This document shows positions 21,901-32,862 of a DNA stretch of 64,000 bases, piece after piece. Numbering within the stretch: position 1 is the first letter of the stretch; each line of letters starts with the position of its first letter. Both the position numbers and the translations under genes were made by a program. Source of the DNA: Ophiostoma sp. CBS 140.51 (lineage: Eukaryota > Ascomycota > Sordariomycetes > Ophiostomatales > Ophiostomataceae); NCBI GenBank assembly GCA_029298735.1, contig JANSLP010000087.1, positions 46,864 to 110,863 on the forward strand, written 5' to 3'. Under the pieces are notes generated by a model. It saw only the letters and a list, made by a program, of their open reading frames with translations, ran no database searches and was not told the DNA's origin.

Positions 21901-22860
21901 TTTCTTTTGAGAAAACGAGGAAACTCAAGCAGATTGTGACTGAAGACTCGATTTTCTACTTTTCATTTTGATTTCTTGGTCTGGATTGACACCTGGCAGT
22001 CTTTTTTGCACTTCAACGAGACTGGACATCGTCACCCCTGCTCTCTCCCTTCCCACACCTCTGCGTTGGCAAAAGCTTCCACCCCAACAAGCGATGCTAC
22101 GCCAGATGCACTGCAATCCTTGGCCAGCTTTGCAGGTTGAGAGTGACTCTGAGAGTGAGCGATACTCAAAATAGGAATTAAAATATCGAAAGCTTTTGCC
22201 ACAGCTTGGTCAACGACAGTGAAGCTATGCCTCAATTGGCAGAGCTAGGAGGGAGGAGTCTGAAGAGTGGGCAAAATAACCCGAGAGGCTGGTTCTGGCA
22301 GAAAAGAGTGCTCTCTTCCTTCAGACGAAGTGTCATCCGGTTTCCTGCGACGGCACTCGGCAGTGGCCAACTCATTTGATACCGTCGGGCTCATGGCGAG
22401 GGCCGCCGAAGGAAGGCAGTGCAGCCAAGGCAGGACTACTTTCTTCTTCGGATGCCTCATTACCTCCGCCCAAGTTCGACTCTCGTGACGAATAGCGTAT
22501 GCGCGTCGTGCGTTGGGCGCCAATGATGGTTGGCAGCAGAGAGCTTGCATTCGTAGCATTCTGGTTTGGCTTCTGCCGTCGATGTGACCACTTCTTCACA
22601 TCTGTAGATACGCGCATATCGTAGGCAGTTATCTCGGGCTACTTCAGGCTCTCGTTTGTCCATTTACCCGATGCATTCTGACTCCTCAACAGTGCTAGTA
22701 TGACTCTATTTTAATCTGCGTCGCTGCTGTCGATGTTGGCATTGGAGTCCTCAGTGGCAAATGTGGACTGTGATGCTTCACCTTTATCAACAACTAACAC
22801 ACGCTACAACGGTATAACGGCTCGGATGAAGCCATGTTATCATCTGTGTCGATAGTCTAT

Positions 22861-23110
22861 GTTTTTTTGTTTTTTTTTTACTTATTTGTGTCGCTACTTA
22901 TGAGACTTATATGTCACATTTATGAATCACTTATTTTTAATACATATTGAACAACAATAATACAATTTTTGTTGAAGGAATTTGAAGAAATATTAATAAG
23001 AGGAAATAAATATAAAAAATTACAGTAAAAGTTGCAAAACACGCCAAACAACACATAAATAAACCTAAGCAACAGAGAAAATGTTAAATACATATATATT
23101 ATCCAGTTTG
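22861..23110. other. AT-rich block 3' of hex1
   Basis: This stretch is far richer in A and T than the rest of the window, with runs of T and A and many TA steps, and has no coding frame of note. It could be a matrix-attachment-like segment, a decayed repeat or simply AT-rich downstream sequence. I cannot test for RIP-type mutation bias without an alignment. Confidence 0.45.
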
Positions 23111-23187
23111 AAGCATTAAACCGACCGTTGTGCGTGGTGTGTGTATTGATGTTTCGGGATGACTCCGTGACAATCACATCACGACAC

Positions 23188-23219
23188 TAGTTTCGACCAC
23201 ACGCGACGCGTCGAAACTA
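23188..23219. repeat. Inverted repeat with 10-bp arms
   Basis: TAGTTTCGAC at 23188-23197 pairs perfectly with GTCGAAACTA at 23210-23219 across a 12-nt GC-rich loop. It lies about 350 bp downstream of the hex1 stop on the - strand, so it could fold in the hex1 3' untranslated region or act as a protein-binding palindrome. Confidence 0.7.
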
Positions 23220-23565
23220 CAGCGAACAACATCATCGTCAAGACGCGACAACGAGCAAATAGATCGACGAAACAGCTTAAAATCACTTCACAGCACGAGG
23301 GAGACAGAAAAGTATGTACCAGGCATAAATAAATTATATAAAAACAGATAACAGACTCATGAATATCCAAAAAGTTTGTCCATCCTAAATAAAAACTGCG
23401 AAAAACACGGCGGGTTCTGACAACCACGCACGCATTATACGTACACAAAAATGCTTTCTAAACACAAGACACTAGGAAATGGGGTGAAGGGGAATGATGT
23501 TCGACTGAAGCACACTCAACAACTCAAAGAAACGGTGATGCATTTCTTTTCATCTTAGAGAGAAC

Positions 23566-24374
23566 TTACAGGCTGGCACCGTGGACGACCTTCATGTCGA
23601 CAGCCAGCTCGCGGCCGTGGTCGTTGACGACCAGGACGCGGACAGAGCCACGGCCCGACTCAAAGGCGCGCAGCAGGCGGGCCCAGAGGTTGGACTGGTC
23701 AATGACAGGCAGGCCCTGCTTGACGTCGCCAGTCTCAGTCATGGCGACGACGTTGCCCTCCTGCAGGTCGAGCACGCGGTACTGCTTGAAGACGGGGCCC
23801 AGCATGGTCTGGACGACGACGCTCGGCGAGGGGCTCGAGACGAACGACGACTCCTCGTGCAGCTTCTTGGTGAAGAGATCGACACCCAGGTAGCGGTGCT
23901 GGCCGGTGGCAGCAGAGGTCGAGATGCGGATCACCTGGCAGGGGCGGCCCTGCAGGATCAGGATGTCGCCAATGCGGATGTGGTGGCACGGGATCGAGAC
24001 CGTGTTGCGGGGCACATCATCCTCGGCGGTGCGGCGACCGCGGGACGAGCCGCCGCTGGTGCGGATCGTCTCACGGAACTCCGAGACCTCGACATCGCGG
24101 CCTTCAGGGTGAAGCAGACGGTCAGCAAGCTTGTGGACGCCCTGACGGAACGAGTGGTAGTTGCCTATAGGATGGGTGGTAAAGAAAAAGAAAAGAAAAG
24201 GAGCCAATGCTTAGTAACCGTCGTCGCTATGGAAAGAGCGAACCGGGAAAAGCGGTCGCGTCGCGAAGGCAGAAAAGGACGGGGAGAAAGAAATCAAGGA
24301 AACGGGGGATGGGCAGATAAATTCATAATAGTGGGACGGATAAAAGACTCACCCTCTTCGTCGTAGTAACCCAT
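23566..24374 (-). CDS. hex1: Woronin body major protein Hex1 (canonical reading)
   Basis: The spliced model on the - strand is 24374-24353 joined to 24164-23566 and gives 206 aa. The 188-bp intron has a GTGAGT donor and a TATAG acceptor. Hex1 is an eIF5A-like protein that self-assembles into the crystalline core of Woronin bodies. These are peroxisome-derived organelles that plug septal pores after hyphal damage. The start MGYYDEEGNYHSFRQG matches the canonical Hex1 start. The core is nearly textbook: IPCHHIRIGDILILQGRPC, VIRISTSAATGQHRYLGVDL, QTMLGPVFKQYRVLDL, MTETGDVKQGLPVIDQS and GRGSVRVLVVNDHG. The tail reads MKVVHGASL, whereas Hex1 normally ends in SRL, a type 1 peroxisomal signal. The TAA stop lies inside a perfect GTAAGT donor sequence. 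A long AUG-free open frame continues upstream. Confidence 0.95.
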
Positions 24375-25226
24375 CTTGTTGGACTTGCGGGTAATGGCTT
24401 GCGGCTCAACGATATCCTCAACGACCTTGGTCGATTTGCGCGAGAAAGTGCTGCCCTGGGTAGGACGAGCGACAGGAGCGTCGACGGTGGTGGTGTCCTC
24501 GACAAAGGAAGACTGCTGCGACTGCTGGGGGAAGCGGCCGGAATCAACAGTGGTGTCGGAGAAGGTAGTACGGGCCTCCTCGCGGTGGTAAGTGGGCTGG
24601 TAGCGGGTGCGGTATTCGCGCTCAGCGATGTCAATGGCGGTGTCGTAGTTGGGGCGACGAGAGTCGTAGTCTACAGAAGTCTCTGAGAAGGTCGTGCGGG
24701 GACTGAGAAGTTAGTGTGTATTCATCGACTGCATACATTCAACTGGAATGAAAATGGTTTGCCTGTGAAGATCACCAACTGTCACAACTGGAATGACGGG
24801 AGCCTCCGGGCATTGGAATGCCTGAGAGTCAAACCTTCAGACCGTTGCAAAAAACTAGTTTCACTTCCAACGACATCTCTTCATCCCTCATCAAAAGCAG
24901 ACTTACCGGTTTTCACGGATGAACTCTCGGCGGACACCAGGACGGCGGTAACGTTCCTCTTCACGAGTGACGCGGACCTCTTCTTCCCGGTAAGGGTAGT
25001 TGTTGTTGGCGGACTCGTTGACAACGTAAGAAGAAGAAGAGTATTGACCTTCCCGTCCGGGCCGTTCGTGGTGTTGGGGGAGTTGAACACTGAACTCCTC
25101 GTGGGTCTGGGTGGTAGTAGCCTCAGCGGGCTTGTTGTCCTCCTTGTAGGAAGACGGAAAGATGCTAAAGGGCACGGGAACTCTGGCTTCAAAATCCAGG
25201 TTGACGACCTTTGACAGCGAGCACAA
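24375..25226 (-). CDS. hex1: AUG-less N-terminal extension frame of hex1 (two exons)
   Basis: Upstream of the canonical start the same frame stays open for about 216 codons through a 204-bp intron. That intron spans 24906-24703 with a GTAAGT donor, a CTAAC branch site and a TTCTCAG acceptor. The translation is protein-like: polar and charged, Tyr/Arg/Glu-rich, with a repeated motif (RTTFSETSVD and RTTFSDTTVD). Longer Hex1 isoforms made by alternative splicing are known in other fungi. Here no ATG occurs in any frame from 25893 down to 24374 once the intron is removed. A longer protein would therefore need a near-cognate start or a distant 5' exon. Treat the start at 25226 (TTG) as the limit of the open frame, not as a start codon. 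Confidence 0.55.
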
Positions 25227-28200
25227 GAAAGGAAAAAAAAAGTGCGAGACTTTTTTCTTCCTACTGGCGCTCTTTCTTCAAAGGAAGGGGAGAAAGAGGA
25301 ATAGATTAGCCGGAGCTAACTTGTTGTACTTTGGGAAGTTGGTTTGGGGTTGGTTGTGAAGCTGGAGATGTGGTATGGGGGGAAAGGAAAGGGAGAAAAA
25401 AGAAGAAAGAAAGAGAAGAAGAGAGGAGAGGAGACGGCAGGACAGAAGATGGGGACGGGCTGGCAAGAAATAGGAAAATCAGCCAGCGGGCAGGAGGGGA
25501 GAGGACCAGCAGAGAACAGCACAAAACGGAGGGACCAGACACAGGAAAGGCGCCCCAGACGGATTTGGGTAGCAGCTTCCCCGACCCCCAAACAAAGCTA
25601 GTAGACAACAAAACAAACTGCTGCACGGCAACCGGCTCAGACTGACAAAAGTACGCTCAAACAGGCCTGGTCGTCCCTCTGATCTGAGAGGGGGGCCGTG
25701 AAAGACTGGGCCAGAGTGGTCCGACAAGGGGCGATGCCGCCAGGGCACCCCAGAAGGAGAGAAGCCGAGCCTGTGAGAAGGTCACGGAAAGAAAAAAAAG
25801 CACACTGAAAACTGCCTGAGAAAAGGGTCTCGAGGCAAAAGATGGGGCTTGTTTTGTTGTTTACTTTTGCGTATGGAGTGGGTCGTTTCGGTCATGTCCT
25901 CCACTTTTGTGAGGAGTCGTGGTGTGTGCCGGGGCTATTCTCTGAAGGTGTCTCTCGTGGAGAGTGCTGTGAAGGGACCATCCTGGGCGAGTTGAGCAGT
26001 TGTTATTGTTGTTGTTTACAAGGTGCCCCGAATCGGTTAGTAGACCCGCTTATGCTGCAATTATCGGTTTTCTCAGCTGCCTGGCGCCTTTCCGCCTTTT
26101 CTCCTTTTCTTCGCTTGCCGCTGGGTGGTGACATGTGCCAACTTCCATACAGAGTACGTAGAGTCCTGGCAATTGACGCAGCTTCCTGGAGGTATCTCCT
26201 GCTGTCTGTTTTGCTTGCCTTTCGCTGCTCAATTGCTGGCACAACTCACCGCTTGGTTGGGCTGCAATCGAAAATTGCAGGTGGCAGGGAACAAAACAGC
26301 TTCTGCAAGTCTGTGAGCTATCCCAGACACACGAAATATACTGTGATTCCCAATTGGCCACGCATCGGCCACAAAATGGACCACCGACCACCCTGTTTTT
26401 GTGATTGCACATGCAGGCGATGTGCACGACCCGGACCTGCCGGCCAATTCGAGATGGGGGTTGGTTTTGTTTGTCTTTTTGGTTTTTTGGTCTCTCTGAA
26501 AAAGGCTGCGCGACCTCAGCTGAAAAAAACGAAACGTACAAGGATGGAGACACGGCACGCTATATTTACAGTGCATACACTGTACCCGCCACGGTATAAC
26601 ATGAAGCTTCGCGTTCATCAAGCCATAGCTGTGAGCTGTGGGTGCCACGACGTATGCACATTCGTACGACGGCCGTCCATGCGGTGCTGCACTTTGTACC
26701 ACGAAGCCGCCCGGTTTCATCATCTTGCAAAGTCCATCCAAGTCCGCGCAAAATGACCATCAATCACAGGCCAACAGACTTTGTTTGAATCTTCTCGCCC
26801 CAGAGATGTGCAAGCGCTGATGAGACTGCAAGGTTTTCTGTCACCGATCGGGCCTCGTTTCTTTCGTCCCTTTTGTTGTCGTTGCCATGGCGAGGACGCC
26901 GTCGCTTTTTTGGCACCAGTCTGGGCTGCTGGGATCTGCAAAGATTCGTCTTTTGCAAAGAAGACGAGGTGATGTGGCGGCGGGCCTGGCCTTTCTCTCG
27001 TATCTGGTCGATTTACCTTTTACAGGTATCACATACGGATCTTTCCAGGGCGACGTGCAGTCCATCAAAAGTCTCAAATACCGCCACCTCCCAAAAGCAC
27101 ATGTCTTGGCCTGCAGATGCCTCCCCTGCCTTCTTTTCCTCTTTTCTGCTCTCTGCCCTGGCCATCCACTTTTTGCTTTCGATCGTGGAGCTCTGCCATT
27201 GGGCCGACAGCGTGCCCTGTGGATGCACACACCGGCTGTTCAGAGCTCTCCTACAGGTGAGCCTGCCGTGTGCGATGTAGGTAGGGTGTCTGACTTGGAA
27301 GAGGATTCAGTTTGATGCGCGACCATCGGCGTTGCTGTCTTTTGTTCCTTCTTTCTCGACCCCAACCGCCCTCAAAAAGTCCTCGTCTCTGTCCCGTTCC
27401 TCGATACGGGACTTTTCTTCAAGATTCGAACCTGTTCCTGCTCCGCCCCCTGGATTGGTTCGCTTTGTCCCATCTCGTCTGTTCGCCAAGGGTTTTTTGC
27501 TGGCCGCAAATTGGGAGATTAGCTGGGGGATGGATGGGTGAGGAACAGGAAAAGTGTGGTGCTTCATTTCAAGGCTTGGGGCCCTTTTTTCTGGGTCTTT
27601 TCGGTTTTGTTGGCGGATGATGGACCCCAATGTGAAGGCGGGGCGGAGACAGCGAAAAGGTCAGAAAAGAAGCGATGGGCCCTCAAGCCCTGTTGCCAGG
27701 GCAACTTGCAGAAAAGCAGGGCGTCACGACGCGACATCCATGGCGAGTTGTGTGGACAAACCTTTGGAAAGCAAGGACAAATAAGGACAAAGGATGGCAT
27801 CGATGGGTGGCCCCTGGACGCAATAAAGTCGTGGAAAAGTCGCGCTAGAGCCGCCGCCGCCAGGGCCCAATCAACCCGACGGGTCAGGGGAAAGAGGGGC
27901 GGCTTGCAGCCGACCATTGGCTAAATTTAACCCGGATGGAGCCCGCCAGGGGCATGTCCACTTGCTACCGCCCAGCTTGCCAGCCAAGCCAAATCAGCTC
28001 CAGGGCCCAATGTTGCTGTTCTTTTGTTTGTTTCTGATCTGTATCAACAAACAAGGAAGAGAGGCAGAAGGGCAGAGAGAGCAGCGAAAACAATGCCCGT
28101 AGTAATATTTCGGCAAACGAGAGATGCTAGGCCCGGGGAACTGTCCAAGTGGGCGAGATAGAGTCAGTGCCCGGAGTCCAAGAAGCGTATGCCGAGGCTT

Positions 28201-28841
28201 CAACGGTTTTGTCGGCTTCTGACAGTTTGTTGGTATTGTTGTTGTTGACGCCGATTTGTTGACTTTTGTTGACAGGCCATGACAGATGCGAATATCGCTT
28301 GTTGATGGCACATCGCATCACCAAGTCGTAAGATGCGTGTTTGCCGCATCGAATGATGAAAATACGCGTAGGAAAGTAAGAAAGGTAAATAGTAGCAAGT
28401 AGAAACAGAACCATAGCCTTGCGGCAGTGAATTGAAATCATAAATAAATCCAAAACTAAATCCAAAATATCCGTCAAAAATCATCATAAAATGTAAAATA
28501 TATACAGCGAAAGAAGGAGAGGGAAAAAAGACGAAATGTGGTGAGATCACCTCGCCTTGCAAGAACAGAAAAATAAGCTGTAGAAGTGAGCTTAGCCCGT
28601 TCTGTTGTGCCGTATGTCTGTCTTGCGCGAAGAAGAGAAAATCATCATGATGCCCAAAGTGCAAAAAGAAAGGAAGGTAAAGGGTGGGCGTGAAGAAGAG
28701 AACACGAAAAGACAAAGCAATACATGAACGAAGAAAAGAAATGCAAAGAAATGAGAGAAATGATGCAAAATGCCGCTTGCTGAAGTATGTATGGGGGTTA
28801 GATAACAGGAACGCACAGTTCAGCCTCGTCCTTACCTACCG
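25227..28841. other. hex1 leader/promoter and downstream flank of the transcription factor gene
   Basis: From 25227 to about 25850 the - strand is pyrimidine-rich and has no ATG, fitting a long hex1 leader. Beyond it I find no supportable gene. A 304-codon open frame on the + strand at 25842-26756 is Cys-rich and has no domain, splice support or codon bias, and I treat it as chance. The segment next to 28841 should hold the 3' untranslated region of the transcription factor. Confidence 0.45.
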
Positions 28842-31800
28842 TTAAAGATTGGATAATCCCAAGTGGTAGACAAAGCCGTCAAAGTCAGCCGTGCTGGTTG
28901 GAATGTTCTCTGCCTGAACGGGGAAGGAGGAGCCGAGCGGTAGTGCCGGCTCTTGGTGCGGGTGACGTGGGTAGACATTGCCCGGTGACGTGGACCCTGA
29001 GCCAGTCGCCGAGACCAGAGCGGCCATAGTCTCAGGACGGAATGGCATGCGGCTACTGCCCGAGACAAACGTGGCCGACCGTGGGGACGGGGACGACGAC
29101 GTGGCCGAGATGCTGGGGGAATGCTGCGGAGACGTGAAAGCAGACGACGGGAAGAGGTGGGGCGAGTTGGGGGTCGGGAATGAGATGAACGAGTCCATCG
29201 TGCTGGCCGTTGGAATGCCGGAGGCTATCCCAGGGGCCGTTGTAAAGGGTGGGCAGTACAGAGACAGTTCTGGCACAATACCAACGGCATTGCCAACGTG
29301 GTGTGACTGCAGCCTCGCTCGGATAGTCCTCAGCACTTGCCGAGCCGCTTCAAGAATGCCCCGGAACATAAGCAACTCCTGGAACGACAATAGTGTGCGG
29401 TCAATCAACTCAGTCAGGGCCACATCGTGAACAAAGGCTGCCAGGGCGGGCAGTGCGCGTGAAGCCGCAAAAAGTAGCAGCAAGTACCGGCATTGGCTGT
29501 GGTGGGTTAGCTGCCAGGTACCACAAAATACACATACTGGTTGATGTTCTTGACATTCACGCGCGAGGGTCAAACTTACAGCATTGCTGTCCCAAACGCG
29601 TTGGGCAAGATTAGACGGTCGCTTTCCAGGCCATGGTACGCCTTGATTGTCTCAGTCATGCTGCATACGACCTCTGCCATGTCGTCCATGTCGGCCTGAT
29701 GAGGTCGAAGCAGGACGGGAAGCACGGCGTAGGACCGAGCCTCCCAATAGGCTGAACATGCGCGCGCTGTCTGGACGCTGTCTTGTGTGTGGGGCAATGC
29801 TGTGCGGCCCAATAGGACAGAATCAAACTGCTGGCGGAGGCTGGCAACGGCCATGTTGACATTGTGCTTCTGTTCTTGTATTGGCTTACCCTTCTGCCCA
29901 AACGCTTCGTTGTAAATGCTGTTGATATGACCTCGAAGGATCGTTTGGATCTTGAAGCCGCCAATAAGTCCAGTCCCTTGCCCGTTCTCACCTCCTACCG
30001 GCATCTCTGTGTCGGTCATCACTGTGTCTTCATCGTTGCCACGTGGGACTCTCAGAACATCGAAGTCTGGCATTGGGATCATGGCTTGATACCGGAGAAG
30101 TTCAGAAGGTGGTTGCCCAATCTCCGAATTCATCTCACTGCAAAGGCAAGTGTCAGATTGTGTATGTCCTAGATTTAAACATGGGGGTAGTCTGCGGAGG
30201 CGACTTACAATTCGAGCTGCACACAAGTCCAGTAGAGGGCAACCAACTGTTGCTCATCTTCGACAAGTCTATGAGGGTACTGCTTGTAGTCGACGAGAGA
30301 CAGCCCGTGGAGGCCCTGGATGGCTCCGTGGCCTCCTTCACCTCCGGGCCGATGGATGAGGAAGTGGATGATGTTGCCGGCATTTCGGACATGGCCTGCT
30401 GCGTCTTGAATCCGGGCTAGCTGCCCACACAACAAAGCTGCCAAAAGGTAGGCGCGTGCCAGGTTCAGTGTGGGGGCCGGGGCCGAGGCTGAGGCTTTGG
30501 TGCTACTGCTTGTCTCGTCTGTTGGTTGCGATGACTGCTGTGTAATATGGGCCGCTTCTAGGTTGGCCCCGGCATGCATGGAAGCCGCATTGCTGGGGTC
30601 AGCTCCATCACTATAGGATCGATCGTGGAAATGGGCTTCTTGGCCACGGCTGCTGTTGGCAGAGCCCGAGGCTTGCTTTCTCTTCTCAGCTGCCATTTTC
30701 GAGGAAAGATGATAGAGGATGTTCGTGGCACGATCTGAGAATTCGGGCCCAGTCTCGAAGCTTGTGTTGTCCCACTTAGCCCAACAAAGCGCACCCAATG
30801 CGATAACAAGGTATTCGATTGCTAGCTCAACCTGGACTTGAAACGGGTCGTGGTTTGTGTCGACACCCGGCCGCTGCCTTGTCACCTCATAGCGGTTCAA
30901 GAAGCTTGCAACAAGAAGACCGAGGCGCTGGACCGGCATGATATGATACAAGGCCTGGATGTGGGTGAAATACATATCCACACAGGATACGAGATGGGAC
31001 GCATTGGGCGGCTCCGTGTGTGGTATTTTAAAAAGGGGCCTGTGGTTGACAGAGGCCTCGGCTGACTGTGAGGTTGCGTCACGAGACAACGAGATGGCCG
31101 AGTCGAAAGAGTCTTTGAATCCTTCGTCGTTTTCTTGCGGCCCCTCTGTTTGATTGTTTCGTCTGGAAGCAGGCTGTGTACGGGCGTCATGGACCACACT
31201 ACGTACAATGTCGAGGAAGGGACGCTGGTTCAGGAGTTGAATGACTGGATTTGCGTGCCCATATGGCAGTGCCAATGAACCAATTTCAGGTGGAATTGTC
31301 AGAACCTGAGAATTTTCGTGCCCATGTTGATTGTTACTTTCCCTCGAACCACTCTCGGACTCGTGTGAACTCTCATCTTGGTGATTGACTCCTTGACGGA
31401 AGAACGGGCCATCGCCGCTATCGAAGTTGACACTGTGGTGAGCAAATGCAGAGGCTCTTGGTGTAGCCATGGAAGGGGTAATAGAGCCGCTCGTTTGTGG
31501 ACGCCTCTGAGGCAGGTTGAGACGGGGAATTTTGAAGCTGGCTCTGATTGCGGTTTGCGGTGCGTTCTCGGCTTCACCACTGTAGAAGCTCAAGATTGAT
31601 TAGGCCTCCGTTCTTGATGTGGTCAATTTGATTTCTAAGTTGACTTACCTTTTCTCCTGGGGTATCATGATTGCACTAGGGACAGGACTACGGCCGGGAG
31701 CTGATATTTTGGGCAGGCTGGGGCTTTTGATATCGCCATTTTGATTCTGGGAAGGGCTCGATGGCTTGGCTGTGGTTCTTAGAGTTCCTCTTTTTTGGGA

Positions 31801-32862
31801 TGCCGGTACTGGTCTAAGGAATGGAAAGAAGAGGGCCGATGGATGTGGAAGCTGTGGCATAGGAAAATCTAGCAACGTTTCACGTTCATCGGATCTCGAG
31901 TTGGAAGGTGATTGTAGCGACGGAAGGGGAGGAAGAGGGAGCGGAGGCTGTAGTTGAATCGGATTGGAGGTGGGAGTCGGCGGCTCGACGTGTTGTGGAC
32001 CACCCTGGGCAACATGCGTCCGTTTTTGTCGCTTGGAAACGATCTGCTGACGAAGAGGTAATGGTCGAGAGTAAGACTCATGGGTTTGCGATGGTGGACG
32101 GCTTCTTTTTCCTTGGACAGACTCTACTGGCATGGGACTCCTGGGTTGAAATGGCAGAGTCTCTCCTGCTGCTAGCGAGAGGGCGGTTAGGGGTTCGGGA
32201 CCGACGGTGGTCTGTGACTGCGGTGATACCGTCGGGCTTGATCCCGACGCTGCTGCCACTGCTGCCACAGCTGTCAAGGGCGTCTGCACTGGTCTCTGGA
32301 AGTCGTGCACAATTCCAAAGTTTGGCTGGGTGTACTTGTACGATGGGTACATCGAATGGTCCGGGTGGGGAGATATCGCGACTGGAGGCACTGGGGGCGG
32401 AAATTTGTCATCTCGTCGAATCTTGCCCCAGGTTGGGCCCCGAATGATTTGCTGAGGATTTTGTGCTCTTAGTCTCTGGTGTCTGCGCGAGAAAAACTCC
32501 TTTGGTGGCGGTTTGGCTGCCTGTTGCCGCCGTGAATCACTTTGACCCTGCTGGGGTGATGAATGTTGGGGGCGGTCACTTTGCTGGTTTTGCCGTTGGC
32601 TTGGGGGCCCAAGCTGGTGAATCTGCTGCTGTTGCTGCTGCTGTTGTGACAGCGAAGGCTTGTCTTGCGAAAGATACTGGTGAAGAGTGACTTCATAGCT
32701 TGCGTAGGGATTGGGAATCGGTGCTGATGTTGGTTGGAAGGTATCGATACGCAAGGCCGGCGCCGATGTCCGTGGAGGGCCGATTTGATTAACTGTGGTT
32801 CCTGGGGCATTCTTGTCGGAAAAGACGGTGACAGGCGGGTCACCATCTCTGGGGTGAGCCAT
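28842..32862 (-). CDS. Fungal-specific transcription factor with middle homology region, no visible zinc cluster
   Basis: Four exons on the - strand: 32862-31649, 31579-30209, 30137-29580 and 29496-28842, giving 1265 aa. The three introns (69, 71 and 83 bp) all have GTAAGT donors and CTAAT/CTGAC/CTAAC-like branch sites, and the phases agree. Exon 1 encodes a Pro/Gln/Ser-rich region with poly-Q and basic patches (PLRQQIVSKRQKR). From exon 2 the sequence follows the fungal transcription factor domain: VDMYFTHIQALYHIMPV, AIEYLVIALGALCWAKW, ARAYLLAALLCGQLARIQDA and DEQQLVALYWTCVQLE, then helices through exons 3 and 4. Proteins with this domain normally carry an N-terminal Zn2Cys6 DNA-binding motif, but exon 1 has no cysteine series. 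Either the gene is a true domain-only regulator or an upstream exon was lost or missed. The target pathway is unknown. Confidence 0.85.

Larger units (their letters stand above)
18204..23187. other. Gene-free stretch between Q-rich gene and hex1
   Basis: About 5 kb without a supportable gene. The first part (18204-18700) is pyrimidine-rich on the - strand and is probably the leader of the Q-rich gene; a short upstream ORF could start at 18391. It holds a 16-bp perfect palindrome at 18924-18939, GGGCT-rich repeats near 19085-19105, an alternating CG run at 19679-19688 and an AT-rich block at 22861-23110. The remaining open frames look random. Confidence 0.5.

Noticed and set aside
23440..23569. 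Hidden SRL tail for Hex1 through a 3' exon
   Set aside because: Joining the donor at 23569 to the visible downstream acceptors gives other tails, none ending in SRL/SKL; kept as an open question rather than a feature.
25842..26756. 304-codon + strand frame with ATG start
   Set aside because: No domain, no codon bias, Cys-rich and patchy; it overlaps the hex1 promoter side. Kept only as a note.
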